Shown here one piece after another: positions 49,127 to 58,559 of a DNA stretch of 64,000 bases. Source of the stretch: Glaciecola sp. XM2. Lineage in GTDB: Bacteria > Pseudomonadota > Gammaproteobacteria > Enterobacterales > Alteromonadaceae. The stretch's first letter is position 1, and every line of letters begins with the position of its first letter. The stretch lies in contig NZ_JAHEOJ010000026.1 of assembly GCF_018595715.1 (NCBI RefSeq), positions 124,001-188,000 on the forward strand, in the 5' to 3' direction. The notes below the pieces were generated by a model, which did no database searches, was not told where the DNA came from, and worked only from the letters and a program-made list of their open reading frames with translations. The position numbers and the translations under genes were made by a program.

Positions 49127-49399
49127 TTAGGCATGATACAAAGTCCACAAGCCTATTGAGATAAACCCTATGCCAGCAGCATAATGCAAATACTTTTCGT
49201 TTATATAATCAGAAATAAATGAGCCTGCTAGCACGCCAAGAGCGGATGCCAAAATAAGTGCTGCGCTTGCTGCTAAAAACACCGTTACTTTGCCTACATC
49301 TTTGTCTGCTGCAAATAACATGGTCGCTAATTGCGTTTTATCACCGAGCTCAGCAAGAAACACGGTGGCAAATACAGTGATAAAGATTTTCCAATCCAT
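49127..49399 (-). CDS. half-size TMEM165/GDT1-family (UPF0016) membrane protein
   Basis: Polytopic protein of 90 residues with three hydrophobic helices and one copy of the family motif ELGDKTQ at 17-23. Most family members have two such repeats and move Mn2+ or Ca2+ against H+; single-repeat proteins are thought to act as dimers. ATG 49399 has an AGGGG site upstream. No partner half is adjacent. A manganese export role would be inference. Confidence 0.88.
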   Translation of the reverse strand: MDWKIFITVFATVFLAELGDKTQLATMLFAADKDVGKVTVFLAASAALILASALGVLAGSFISDYINEKYLHYAAGIGFISIGLWTLYHA

Positions 49400-49447
49400 T
49401 TAATTGCCCCTACTTAACGACTTCTAATATTGTGTTATCGATTGACC

Positions 49448-50242
49448 TTAGACGGCTATATTCTTAGATGTGTATGCACAACTGCTAGCATAAACGCCGC
49501 TATGAAATTTAAAATCATCGTCTTTAGACGTGATTAAATCTGCTTCAACCTTACCGAAGTAAGCAACTCTTGGTGATATATCAACATCACTGATGGATTG
49601 AGCGAGCTTTAAATAATCTTGATAATGTCGAGCTTCAGAACGCAGCAAGGAAATATAAAACTCCCCTAGTTTGTTATCTAAATGCGGGGCAATTTTTGCG
49701 AATCTCTCACATGATCTTGCTTCGATATATGCGCCACAAATTAACTTGTCGACGAGGGCATCGGGTTCGTGCGTCTTAACATGTCTTAGCATGCCCTTAG
49801 CATATCGTGATGGGGTTATACTTTTGTACTCGATGCTGTAGTGCTCCATCATTTCTAAAACTTGGTAAAAATGGTGAAGCTCTTCTTTAATCAGCAGCAC
49901 CATTTTATCAATCAAATCTTGTCCATATTGAGAGTCAGAACGAGGGATAACTGAGCGGGTCAGTTTGTTTTTTGAGGGCAAGTCTCGCCAATCACCCTCT
50001 CTTTTATATACATATTGCTCAAATGGCTTTAGCCACTCAAGCAGAGAATCGCCACCGACTTTATCTAATGAATATTTTCTGATTAAAAACATGGCAGATT
50101 GCGCGGCTTTTAATTCGCATATCAAATGGTCAGTCAACAGCACGGGTAAATGCTCAGGCTTTTTAGCCTCTTCAACCCAACCTTGTGGGGTTTCACAATG
50201 CAAAAATGCCTTAATAGGCTCTAGAAGTAGGTCTGTATTCAC
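49448..50242 (-). CDS. miaE: tRNA-(ms2io6A)-hydroxylase
   Basis: Non-haem di-iron monooxygenase that hydroxylates ms2i6A at position 37 of tRNAs reading U-starting codons; it needs oxygen. The 264 residues match Salmonella MiaE. Iron-ligand motifs are visible: ICELKAAQ near 42, KEELHHFYQ near 118, EARSCERF near 173 and SEARHYQDYL near 206. Start is GTG 50242 with only a weak binding site. It is 33 bp downstream of the RIO kinase gene on the same strand and may share its transcript. Confidence 0.93.
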   Translation of the reverse strand: MNTDLLLEPIKAFLHCETPQGWVEEAKKPEHLPVLLTDHLICELKAAQSAMFLIRKYSLDKVGGDSLLEWLKPFEQYVYKREGDWRDLPSKNKLTRSVIPRSDSQYGQDLIDKMVLLIKEELHHFYQVLEMMEHYSIEYKSITPSRYAKGMLRHVKTHEPDALVDKLICGAYIEARSCERFAKIAPHLDNKLGEFYISLLRSEARHYQDYLKLAQSISDVDISPRVAYFGKVEADLITSKDDDFKFHSGVYASSCAYTSKNIAV

Positions 50243-50275
50243 ATTAATACTCGGCGTTAATACTGTTAGGTGTGG

Positions 50276-51136
50276 TCATTCTTCAATATCCGTTGTGCCA
50301 TTAATTCGAGCAAGGCGTGCCTGCTCTTCAGCAAAAGCAGCTTTGATCTCTTCTAACACGGTATCGACATCTGCTTCGTGCAGATCTTGTTGAAAAAACC
50401 CACTCAGTTCGGTCTCTGGGGTAAGGTTACCATCTTCGTAAAGCGCCCACATCTCTTCAGCGTAAAGTGTATTGCTTAACTCAGGTGCAAACTGACTGTA
50501 GTACTGAGTGATATTGCGTACATCGCGCACAAGCATGCTAAAGGCATTATTATTTGCCGCCGCATTGACCGCTTGTGGCAGGTCGATGATCACAGGGCCG
50601 TAGTCGTCTACCAACACGTTAAATTCCGACAAATCACCATGAACTAAGCCACAGCAGAGCATCAACTTGGTGTAGTGCATCATCTCAGCATGATCTTCAA
50701 GCGCTTGTTCACTCGACATGCTTACGTCATTTAAGCGTGGGGCTACATTACCCTCGTCATCGGTCACTAGCTCCATGAGCAAAACGCCATCGTAGCAACC
50801 ATATGGCTGCGGCACCCGCACACCGGCTTTAGACAGAGTAAACAAAGCATCCACCTCAGCATTTTGCCAAGCATCTTCTAATTGTTTACGACCAAAGCTC
50901 GAGCCTTTTTCCATGGCTCTAGCACGACGAGAATTTTTTACCTTCCGGCCTTCTTGGTACTGAGCAGCCTTTTTAAAGCTTCGCTTCATCGCCTCTTTGT
51001 ATACCTTGGCACAACAAATATTGCCTTGGCTTTTTACCACGTACACTGTGGCCTCTTTACCGCTCATCAGTTGGTAAAGTACTTCGTCTATCAGGCCGTC
51101 TTCAACAAGAGGCTGTAATCGCGCGGGTATTTTCAT
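50276..51136 (-). CDS. RIO-type serine protein kinase
   Basis: Atypical serine kinase of the RIO1 family, 286 residues, close to the Pseudomonas PA4780-like 'serine protein kinase RIO' group. ATP-binding GKEATVYVV near 26 and the AKVYKE lysine near 44, catalytic loop HGDLSEFN near 166 and metal-binding IIDLPQ near 185 are all present. Bacterial targets are not established; eukaryotic and archaeal relatives act in ribosome maturation. The C-terminal 40 residues are acidic. ATG at 51136. Confidence 0.92.
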   Translation of the reverse strand: MKIPARLQPLVEDGLIDEVLYQLMSGKEATVYVVKSQGNICCAKVYKEAMKRSFKKAAQYQEGRKVKNSRRARAMEKGSSFGRKQLEDAWQNAEVDALFTLSKAGVRVPQPYGCYDGVLLMELVTDDEGNVAPRLNDVSMSSEQALEDHAEMMHYTKLMLCCGLVHGDLSEFNVLVDDYGPVIIDLPQAVNAAANNNAFSMLVRDVRNITQYYSQFAPELSNTLYAEEMWALYEDGNLTPETELSGFFQQDLHEADVDTVLEEIKAAFAEEQARLARINGTTDIEE

Positions 51137-51218
51137 GGTGGCGTTTATACAGCAATTTGCGTGAATTTAAAACGGTTTAACCGTAAGTTGTCGTTTCCCA
51201 CATCGTATATTTTCATGC

Positions 51219-54200
51219 TTAAGTTGCTCGTATATGTGCGCGGCGCCAAAGCATATAAATCGCTGGCAATACTAGCAGCGCGAGCACCAATACACTTAAC
51301 ATCCCACCTACCATGGGAGCGGCTATTCTACTCATCACCTCAGAGCCTGTGCCTGTGCCTAATAACACCGGTAACAAACCAATAATGATGGTCGCTGCGG
51401 TCATCATAATCGGCCTTACCCGCTGACCAGCGCCCCGCATCACTGCTTGGCGCAAGTCGCTATACGTAGGTACAAGATTTTGTTGCTTACATTCGTCCAT
51501 CATGGCCGCATACGCTTGATTGAGGTATACCAGCATGATCACGCCAATTTCTACCGCAACACCGGCAAGGGCAATAAAACCTACGCCTACCGCCACTGAA
51601 AAATTAAAGCCTTGCAAATAAATAAGCCATAAACTGCCCACTAATGCCAACGGCAACGTGCCCATGATCATGGCAACCTGTGCGGCGCTTTTAAAATTCA
51701 AATACAGCAAAATAATAATGATGGCAAGTGTCACAGGCACCACAAATTTAAGTTGCTGCTCTGCCCTTAGCATATATTCATATTGTCCCGACCAATTAAT
51801 TGAATAGGCGTTGGGTAATACTAACGCGGCATCTACCGCTGCTTGGGCGTTTTTCACATACGTGCCTACGTCCACACCTTCAATGTCGATATAGACCCAA
51901 CCATTAGGACGGGCATTTTCGCTTTTTATTCCAGGCGGGCCGTCGGTAATCTGTATGCTCGCCACATCGGCTAAAGTAATGAACTGACCTTGGGGCGTGA
52001 CAATAGGCAACGCTGCTAATGCCTCTGGTGAGTCTCGATAGGCTTGCGGATAGCGCATATTCACCGGATACCTTTCTAAGCCCTCAACAGATTGCGTGAC
52101 ATTCATACCGCCCACAGCACTGGATATAATTTGCTGAACGTCGGCCACCGTCATTCCATATCGGGCAGCGTTCGTGCGGTTGATATCAATGTTAATGTAG
52201 CGTCCACCTGCAACACGCTCAGCATAAACAGAGGCGGTGCCTGGCACATCGCGCAAGATGTCTTCGAGTTGACGGCCAATTTGTTCAATCTCAGCAAAGT
52301 CCTGCCCCGCGATTTTAATGCCTACAGGGGTTTTTATACCCGTTGCGAGCATATCAATGCGGGTTTTAATGGGCATCACCCATGCGTTAGTGAGCCCAGG
52401 GAAATTCACCAATGCATCGAGCTCTTTGATGATACTGTCGCTAGTCACTCCCTCTCGCCACTCGTCTTGAGGTTTGAGCTGAATAAAGCTTTCTATCATA
52501 GTTAGCGGCGCAGGGTCAGTCGCGGTTTCTGCGCGGCCCATTTTGCCGAATACGCTTTCTACCTCTGGTACGGTGTAAATCAGCTTGTTGGTTTGCTGTA
52601 AAATTTCGCGCGCCTTGCCTACCGATACCCCTGCATAGGTGGTGGGCATATACATTAAATCTCCCTCATCGAGCTCAGGCATAAATTCGTTGCCGATTTG
52701 TCGCATTGGCCAAAGGCTGAGCAGCAAAACGCCCAGTGCCGCCAATAGGGTAACTTTTGGAAAGCGCAATACGCCACTAAGCAAAGGCAAATACACAAAA
52801 GCTAAGCCTCGATTTAGCGGGTTTTTATGCTCAGCGGTCACTTTGCCGCGAATAAAGTACCCCATTAAAACAGGCACAAGTGTAACAGCAAGGATGGCCG
52901 CTGCAGCCATCGCATAAGTCTTTGTATAAGCAAGTGGCGCAAATAGCCGCCCTTCTTGAGCTTGCAGGGTAAATACCGGCAAAAAGCTCACGGTGATAAT
53001 TAGCAGGCTTGAGAACAGGGCTGGTCCAACTTCACTGGCCGATTTCACCACAAGCTGCCAACGGTTTTCGTCGGTAAGCTTAGTGCGCTCCATATGCTTG
53101 TGCATGTTTTCAATCATCACGATTGCGCCGTCGACCATCGCGCCTATTGCGATTGCGATCCCCCCTAGCGACATAATGTTAGCGTTAATGCCCTGTAGCT
53201 TCATCACAATAAAGGCCATAAGAATGCCTACCGGTAGGGTAACAATGGCAACCAGTGAAGAGCGCACATGAAACAAAAAAGCAACGCATACCAACGCCAC
53301 GACTATCAGCTCTTGTATCAATTTGGTGCTTAGATTATCTACCGCTCGCTCAATCAGCGCGGAGCGGTCATATACCGGAATTACCTCAACGCCATCCGGT
53401 AGCCCTTTTTTAAGCGCCTCTAACTTGGCTTTAATGCCGTTGATGGTTTGCTGAGCATTCTCGCCTGCTCGCATTACCACTATGCCGCCAACGGTCTCGC
53501 CTTCGCCATTAAGCTCGGCAATGCCCCTGCGCATTTGTGGTCCAAGTGTGACGTAGCCTACGTCCTTAATAGTCAAGGCTACGCCCTGCTTGCTAATGCC
53601 TAAGGGGATATCTTCGATGTCTTGTTTGCTTTGGATGTAACCGGTGGCGCGCACCATATATTCAGCTTCAGCCATTTCAATCACTGAGGCGCCCACTTCT
53701 TGATTGCTACGCGAAATAGCGGTATGCACATGGGCAAGCGGAATGGCGTGCGCTTTGAGCTTCACTGGATCTAATACAATTTGATATTGCTTGACCATTC
53801 CGCCCACTGCGGCGACCTCAGAGACGCCTGCCACGGTTTGCAATTCAAATCTCAAAAACCAGTCTTGTATGGCCCTAAGCTCGCTTAAATCGTGCTGCCC
53901 GGTGCGGTCGACCAAGGCATAAATATACACCCAGCCCACACCGCTGGCATCTGGACCTAACTGCGGTGTTGCGCTATCGGGTAAACTTGGCGCGACTTGC
54001 GATAAATATTCAAGCACCCGGCTTCTTGCCCAGTACATATCGGTATCATCGTCAAAAATGACATAAACATAGGAGTCACCAAAAAATGAAAAGCCTCTTA
54101 CCGTCTTTGCTCCGGGTACTGATAGCATCGCGGTGGTAAGCGGATAGGTCACTTGGTCTTCAACCACTTGTGGCGCTTGGCCTGGGTATGAGGTTTTGAT

Positions 54201-54344
54201 GATCACCTGCACATCTGACAGGTCGGGAATAGCGTCCACTGCGGTATTTTGCAAACTCACAATGCCCGCGCCTACCAAAATGAGCGCACTGAGCAACACA
54301 AACACGCGGTTGGTGACAGACCATTGAATAATCCAGTTAATCAT
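51219..54344 (-). CDS. cusA: CusA-type heavy-metal RND efflux pump
   Basis: Inner-membrane proton-driven exporter (HME-RND) of 1041 residues with 12 membrane helices and two large periplasmic loops. The methionine triad that binds Cu(I)/Ag(I) in E. coli CusA (M573, M623, M672) is matched at constant offset by Met566, Met616 and Met665, which points to monovalent copper or silver rather than Zn/Co/Cd. The HME signature GAMVDGAIVMIEN at about 401-413 carries the proton-relay Asp405. It is the last gene of cusCBA, 2 bp after cusB. Confidence 0.95.
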   Translation of the reverse strand: MINWIIQWSVTNRVFVLLSALILVGAGIVSLQNTAVDAIPDLSDVQVIIKTSYPGQAPQVVEDQVTYPLTTAMLSVPGAKTVRGFSFFGDSYVYVIFDDDTDMYWARSRVLEYLSQVAPSLPDSATPQLGPDASGVGWVYIYALVDRTGQHDLSELRAIQDWFLRFELQTVAGVSEVAAVGGMVKQYQIVLDPVKLKAHAIPLAHVHTAISRSNQEVGASVIEMAEAEYMVRATGYIQSKQDIEDIPLGISKQGVALTIKDVGYVTLGPQMRRGIAELNGEGETVGGIVVMRAGENAQQTINGIKAKLEALKKGLPDGVEVIPVYDRSALIERAVDNLSTKLIQELIVVALVCVAFLFHVRSSLVAIVTLPVGILMAFIVMKLQGINANIMSLGGIAIAIGAMVDGAIVMIENMHKHMERTKLTDENRWQLVVKSASEVGPALFSSLLIITVSFLPVFTLQAQEGRLFAPLAYTKTYAMAAAAILAVTLVPVLMGYFIRGKVTAEHKNPLNRGLAFVYLPLLSGVLRFPKVTLLAALGVLLLSLWPMRQIGNEFMPELDEGDLMYMPTTYAGVSVGKAREILQQTNKLIYTVPEVESVFGKMGRAETATDPAPLTMIESFIQLKPQDEWREGVTSDSIIKELDALVNFPGLTNAWVMPIKTRIDMLATGIKTPVGIKIAGQDFAEIEQIGRQLEDILRDVPGTASVYAERVAGGRYINIDINRTNAARYGMTVADVQQIISSAVGGMNVTQSVEGLERYPVNMRYPQAYRDSPEALAALPIVTPQGQFITLADVASIQITDGPPGIKSENARPNGWVYIDIEGVDVGTYVKNAQAAVDAALVLPNAYSINWSGQYEYMLRAEQQLKFVVPVTLAIIIILLYLNFKSAAQVAMIMGTLPLALVGSLWLIYLQGFNFSVAVGVGFIALAGVAVEIGVIMLVYLNQAYAAMMDECKQQNLVPTYSDLRQAVMRGAGQRVRPIMMTAATIIIGLLPVLLGTGTGSEVMSRIAAPMVGGMLSVLVLALLVLPAIYMLWRRAHIRAT

Positions 54345-54346
54345 GG

Positions 54347-55855
54347 CTAATGGTCTCCATGCATATCATGAGCATCTGACCCCATAATATGCACTCCGAT
54401 AATTTGATAGGGGCCTGAGGGCGTTTTAACAATTTGTGCGTGTAGCTCAGTGCCCGCTTGTAGTTGCTCGATATCAATATCATCTGCCACAGAGAAATTC
54501 ATGGTCATTGCCATCATCTCCCATTCAGCGATGGCTTCGTGCTGCATCCTGACCATGCGCTCTTGCGCCATCAGCTCGACAATTTCTGCGGCCACCCAAA
54601 CTGGCTCGTTGTCTTGCTCATCATCTGCATCCGCTCCTGCTTCTGCCACTTCCATGCGCTTAAAGTCAGAGCTAATACTGCTCTCAGAATCGAGTAGAAA
54701 CTGCGCAGAGGTCACCACGCTATCGCCTTGTTCTAAACCCGAGAGAATTTCGATGCCCTGAGGCGTAATTAAGCCAAGCTCAACTTCGATGGACTTAAAT
54801 TTACCTTCACCTTTGTCTAATACCACACGATTTTGTCTGCCTGTACGTATTACCGCCTCATTAGGCACCACCAGGCGCGAGGTATCGTCTTCGCTGTAAA
54901 TAGTCAGGTTCGCAAACATATTAGGCTTAAGAAGATAATCAGGATTATCAAAGCGAGCGCGCACGCTCACAGTGCGATTGTCTTCATTCACACTCGGGTA
55001 GACGTACTCAACCTCACCTTGCCAGCTTTGCCCCGGCAAGTAATCAAGCTGCAAACGCACAGGTAATCCGCTCTTAACCAATGGTGCCTGACGCTCAAAC
55101 ACTTGCGCCTCTACCCATACCTCATCTAAAGCACCTATGGACATCATAGTGGTGCCGGGTTTTACAAAAAAACCTTCGCGGATATTCAAATTTTCAACAA
55201 AGCCAGTTTGCGGTGCATTAAATTGAATGGTTTGCTGTACTTGCTTGGTTTTATCGAGGGCATCAATGGCAGACTGCGGCATCTGCAAGGCTTTAAGGCG
55301 CGAGGTAGATGCTGAAATAAGGTTGCGATTACCTCGCCCAATCGCGAGCAAGTACTCTTCTTGTGCATTCACCAACTCTGGTGAGTACAAAGAATACAAA
55401 GGCTCGCCCTGTTTAACATAGTCGCCGCTAGCTTTGACATAAAGCGTATCTACCCAGCCTTCTACTCGAGGGTGAATATGAACTAAAGTATCTTCACTGT
55501 ATTGCACGTAGGCCACGGTATTAATGGGTACTTGTAAACTCATGGTTTGCGCGGGCGCAGTTTTTACGCCTAGGTTGTTAATCACGTTAGGGTCGATATA
55601 AATGGTGCCTGGGCTATCGCTGTCATTATCACTTGCATAAACGGGCACTAAATCCATGCCCATAGGAGATAAACCCGGGCCATCGCGCCTGAAATTAGGA
55701 TCCATAGGGGCAACCCAATACAACGGTTCATCAGCACCTCCTTGGTCGTGAGAATGCTCCCCTCCCATTTGCGGGCGTACAAACAAAAAATAGATAATTA
55801 AGGTGCAAAGCGCACCAAAGCCGAGGCCAACAACAAACGAATGTGAGGTTTTCAT
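54347..55855 (-). CDS. cusB: CusB-type periplasmic adaptor fused to a CusF-like metallochaperone domain
   Basis: Membrane-fusion protein of 502 residues linking CusA and CusC. An N-terminal anchor (about 5-27) is followed by a His-rich spacer, a small heavy-metal-binding domain (about 45-74, YWVAPMDPN...SPMGMDLVPVY), the barrel-sandwich and helical hairpin core, and a C-terminal CusF-like domain (about 425-495). The last keeps a His, a Trp (AEWEMM) and an MTM motif, which match the H-W-MxM copper site of CusF. E. coli has CusF as a separate protein. The ATG overlaps the cusC stop by 4 bp (ATGA). Confidence 0.93.
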   Translation of the reverse strand: MKTSHSFVVGLGFGALCTLIIYFLFVRPQMGGEHSHDQGGADEPLYWVAPMDPNFRRDGPGLSPMGMDLVPVYASDNDSDSPGTIYIDPNVINNLGVKTAPAQTMSLQVPINTVAYVQYSEDTLVHIHPRVEGWVDTLYVKASGDYVKQGEPLYSLYSPELVNAQEEYLLAIGRGNRNLISASTSRLKALQMPQSAIDALDKTKQVQQTIQFNAPQTGFVENLNIREGFFVKPGTTMMSIGALDEVWVEAQVFERQAPLVKSGLPVRLQLDYLPGQSWQGEVEYVYPSVNEDNRTVSVRARFDNPDYLLKPNMFANLTIYSEDDTSRLVVPNEAVIRTGRQNRVVLDKGEGKFKSIEVELGLITPQGIEILSGLEQGDSVVTSAQFLLDSESSISSDFKRMEVAEAGADADDEQDNEPVWVAAEIVELMAQERMVRMQHEAIAEWEMMAMTMNFSVADDIDIEQLQAGTELHAQIVKTPSGPYQIIGVHIMGSDAHDMHGDH

Positions 55856-57198
55856 GAATCGGCTCCTACTGCCACACTATGAGAAAAGTAATACTGCATT
55901 TGTACCTGCGTTTTTAATAAATTGGTTTCAATGGCGAGCATATCAATTCGCGCGTTTAAATCGTCAATGCGGGCGCGCATTACCTCAGCAAAATCGCCAT
56001 CGTCGTTTTCATACGCATTAAGGGCCGCTTCGGCTTGCTCTCGCATTTGCACTAATATGCTGTCGTTAAATAACGCCTTGCGACGTTGCAAGCCTTGATA
56101 TTGAGCGAATACAGTCTTTAGCTCTGACAACATGTTTCGAACGGCAAGGTGCTTTTCGGTTTTTAGTCCTTCTGACTCACTTATGGCCGCGGCGACGACT
56201 TGATCTTGAGCACCTTGTGTAAAAAGCGGTAGCTCAAACGACAACCCAACTGAAAAAAAGTCTGCTCGGCTGCGACCAGAGGGCTCATCTGCTCGGTATG
56301 CATAGCTCGCATTTACGCCAAACTGCGGTTTATAGTTTTGCTGCGCTAGCTCAACGGCGCTTTTACTGGCTAAAACTGCTTGCTCCAACGCAAGAATTTG
56401 CGGGTGCTGCATAAGCGCGGTAGCAAGATGGCTATTCTCTGAGGCCGCAATCATATCTAGCCATTGTTCCGATATAGGTGGCAACACCGGTAATTCGCTG
56501 CTTACACGCCAATCACCCAAGTTAGTTACCACCGCATGAGGCCTTTCACTATCGCCTATTAACCAACGGCTTAATTGTGCTTTGGCGCTGTCATGCTGGA
56601 TCTGCAGCTGGGTTAACCGGTCTTCGAGCCGCGTTAGCTCTAATTGCGCCCGGACAATATCATGTTGACGCACAGAGCCTAAAGCCGATGCATAGCTGGC
56701 TTGCACCAGATCGCTTAACTGTTCAAACAGCGCGCGATCGTTTTCTATCAATTGAATACTTTCCTGAAGCTGAAAAATGCTTAACCACAAAACCGCCACC
56801 TGCACTTTTGTACCCGCCATTCGATTCTCTCGCAAATACGGCTGCTGCATTGCCAGTTGCTCTAGCTGCTTTTGACGTATACTGAGACTATCGCCGCGAG
56901 CGAAGCGTTGCGAGATATCGGCGCGTAGTTGCGTCATTGGCTCTTGGTCAAATGCAAAGCCGTCTGTGGGTAAATTGGCAATACTGACACTAACAACAGG
57001 ATCGGGTAACGCGAGTGCAGCGTTACTGCTAGCCAAACCTGCATCTTGCTTTTGCTGACTTGCGATTAACCACAAGTCTTTCTCAAGTGCTGTATCCACA
57101 GCTTTTTGCAGACTCAGCACTTGGGCTTGCTGGGCAAGCGCACTGAAAGAAAACACGCTGAAAAACGCGATAACCGAAACAATAAAAGAGCGATTCAT
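55852..57198 (-). CDS. CusC/TolC-family outer-membrane efflux channel
   Basis: Outer-membrane channel for the Cus pump. ATG 57198 gives 448 residues and a clean signal peptide (1-22, SALAQQA); an upstream in-frame start would add ten residues before the signal. Two OEP repeats form the helical barrel (about 25-210 and 240-440). There is no lipobox, unlike E. coli CusC, so it is not a lipoprotein. First structural gene of cusCBA; overlaps cusB by 4 bp. Metal specificity comes from the partner pump. Confidence 0.9.
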   Translation of the reverse strand: MNRSFIVSVIAFFSVFSFSALAQQAQVLSLQKAVDTALEKDLWLIASQQKQDAGLASSNAALALPDPVVSVSIANLPTDGFAFDQEPMTQLRADISQRFARGDSLSIRQKQLEQLAMQQPYLRENRMAGTKVQVAVLWLSIFQLQESIQLIENDRALFEQLSDLVQASYASALGSVRQHDIVRAQLELTRLEDRLTQLQIQHDSAKAQLSRWLIGDSERPHAVVTNLGDWRVSSELPVLPPISEQWLDMIAASENSHLATALMQHPQILALEQAVLASKSAVELAQQNYKPQFGVNASYAYRADEPSGRSRADFFSVGLSFELPLFTQGAQDQVVAAAISESEGLKTEKHLAVRNMLSELKTVFAQYQGLQRRKALFNDSILVQMREQAEAALNAYENDDGDFAEVMRARIDDLNARIDMLAIETNLLKTQVQMQYYFSHSVAVGADS

Positions 57199-57296
57199 AT
57201 TTTTATTCTCAAAATAACGATGTAACAACTAAAGCCTAACGACAGGCGCATGTGCCCTATCCACTAAACGCTAGACAGATCTAGACTGTGAGAGAA

Positions 57297-57614
57297 TCAA
57301 AATGGTTTTGGAGGTTGTTTGGGGGAAGATAAGTAAGTGAAATACAAGGTGCGAAGAAAGCTAAATGCACCACTATTAAACAAGTAGTTTGGCTTGCTGA
57401 CATCCATATGAATAATGGCAGCAACGTTAACAAGCGCAATCTGGCAGCAACAGTCTTTTTCACAACAGCTTTCGTCCATCTGTTGTAACTCAATGTGCAT
57501 GCTCGCCATGTCCATATGGTGATCTGCACACGGTGGCATTTCAAACACAAATTTGTCGAGTGTTTGACCAACGCACACAATACTAATTAAAAAAACAATT
57601 AATGCCTGACGCAA
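57297..57614 (-). CDS. small secreted Cys/His/Met-rich protein at the head of the cus operon
   Basis: A 105-residue protein with a signal peptide (about 1-18). The mature start is rich in metal-binding residues: CADHHMDMASMH and a CCEKDCCC cluster (five Cys in eight residues). A hydrophobic segment follows and the tail is Pro-rich (SSPKQPPKP). Similar small proteins often precede copper pumps (CopL/DUF2946-like), but I cannot assign a family. TTG start at 57614, weak binding site. It ends 98 bp before cusC on the same strand, with a good promoter just upstream, so copper binding or buffering is a fair inference. Confidence 0.72.
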   Translation of the reverse strand: MRQALIVFLISIVCVGQTLDKFVFEMPPCADHHMDMASMHIELQQMDESCCEKDCCCQIALVNVAAIIHMDVSKPNYLFNSGAFSFLRTLYFTYLSSPKQPPKPF

Positions 57615-57645
57615 AATGGATAACCGAAGCGACGTTAAAAACTTA

Positions 57646-57673
57646 AGTATAGCGATTTAAGATTAGATTTCAA
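57646..57673 (-). promoter_or_regulatory. candidate sigma70 promoter of the cus operon
   Basis: Read on the minus strand, TTGAAA (57668-57673) and TATACT (57646-57651) are separated by 16 bp, and the -10 lies 31 bp before the TTG start at 57614. No clear CueR or CusR dyad is seen between them. Confidence 0.5.
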
Positions 57674-57771
57674 AGTACTGTTGATAGGAGCGACAAAACA
57701 ATCTTCGCGGCGTTTAATGTTTGACTATAATGAATGGCGAATACGCTAGTGATAAAAGCCGTCGCTTATTG

Positions 57772-58275
57772 TTAAAAGCGCGATTGAATCGATAAGCTCA
57801 CAAAAGGAGAACGACGATCAGTATCATCAATCAACGACTGCGAAGGACCATTCCAAGCAATGCTATGCACTGCAGGGCGAAGCAAGGCCACACCGAGTTG
57901 ATAAAACGTGCTGTTCGCTTCATTTAAAGGCTTAGAAAATCCCATCTTAAATTCAGGCACAAATAACGTTTCTAATTGATTGGTTTCAAGAAAATGCACC
58001 CATTCGTAGTCTCTGAGTTCGAAGTCTGTTTGGTTTTGCAACTCAAGCACCCGTGCTAGCATGCGCTGCATCTCATTGTCTTGCGGTTCCAGTGGTTCAC
58101 TTGCTTGCTCAACAAACAACTGCGATTCGCCAATTACCGGGAGAGTGGTGTCTTGCAAAAAGCTGATGCGATTTAAACTATCAAATAACGATGGAGATGA
58201 AATAGATGTTTGACCATGACATACCGCTATGAATGAAAGCATAAGCCCGATAGACAAACATTTTAATAATTTCAT
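57772..58275 (-). CDS. uncharacterised secreted protein
   Basis: I do not recognise this 167-residue protein. It has a signal peptide (about 1-21, CHGQTS) and no further membrane segment. The middle is helical and acidic (EPLEPQDNEMQRMLARVLELQ), and the C-terminus has beta-like strands ending in a terminal Phe (SLSIQSRF), which could be an outer-membrane or surface fold. It is upstream of the small Cys-rich gene on the same strand, 157 bp apart with a promoter between, so it is probably not part of the cus operon. Confidence 0.7.
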   Translation of the reverse strand: MKLLKCLSIGLMLSFIAVCHGQTSISSPSLFDSLNRISFLQDTTLPVIGESQLFVEQASEPLEPQDNEMQRMLARVLELQNQTDFELRDYEWVHFLETNQLETLFVPEFKMGFSKPLNEANSTFYQLGVALLRPAVHSIAWNGPSQSLIDDTDRRSPFVSLSIQSRF

Positions 58276-58559
58276 ATTGATCTAAGCCACGTATAGGTGA
58301 TGAACAGAATATAGATGATTTATTCAGGTGTTTTAGTATGAATATCGATAATGGTTATGGCGAACAATACGCCTAACTCACAAGCGCCCGCCATTGCTGG
58401 ATAAGCGACATTTCGGTTTGAAATTTTATGCGACTGTTTTGTTAAATCAGAATCCATAAGGCTTATTAAGACAAAACAACAAAGCGATGGATTTATTGAG
58501 CAAAGTTCATATAATCAAAGCTCGTGGTTGTATCTGCTCACCTCTAATCTAGGATTTTC

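Noticed and set aside
57281-57580. Alternative 99-codon frame inside the Cys-rich cus-leader gene
   Set aside because: The other frame has a signal peptide and clustered metal ligands; this one has neither and is the frame-shifted shadow.
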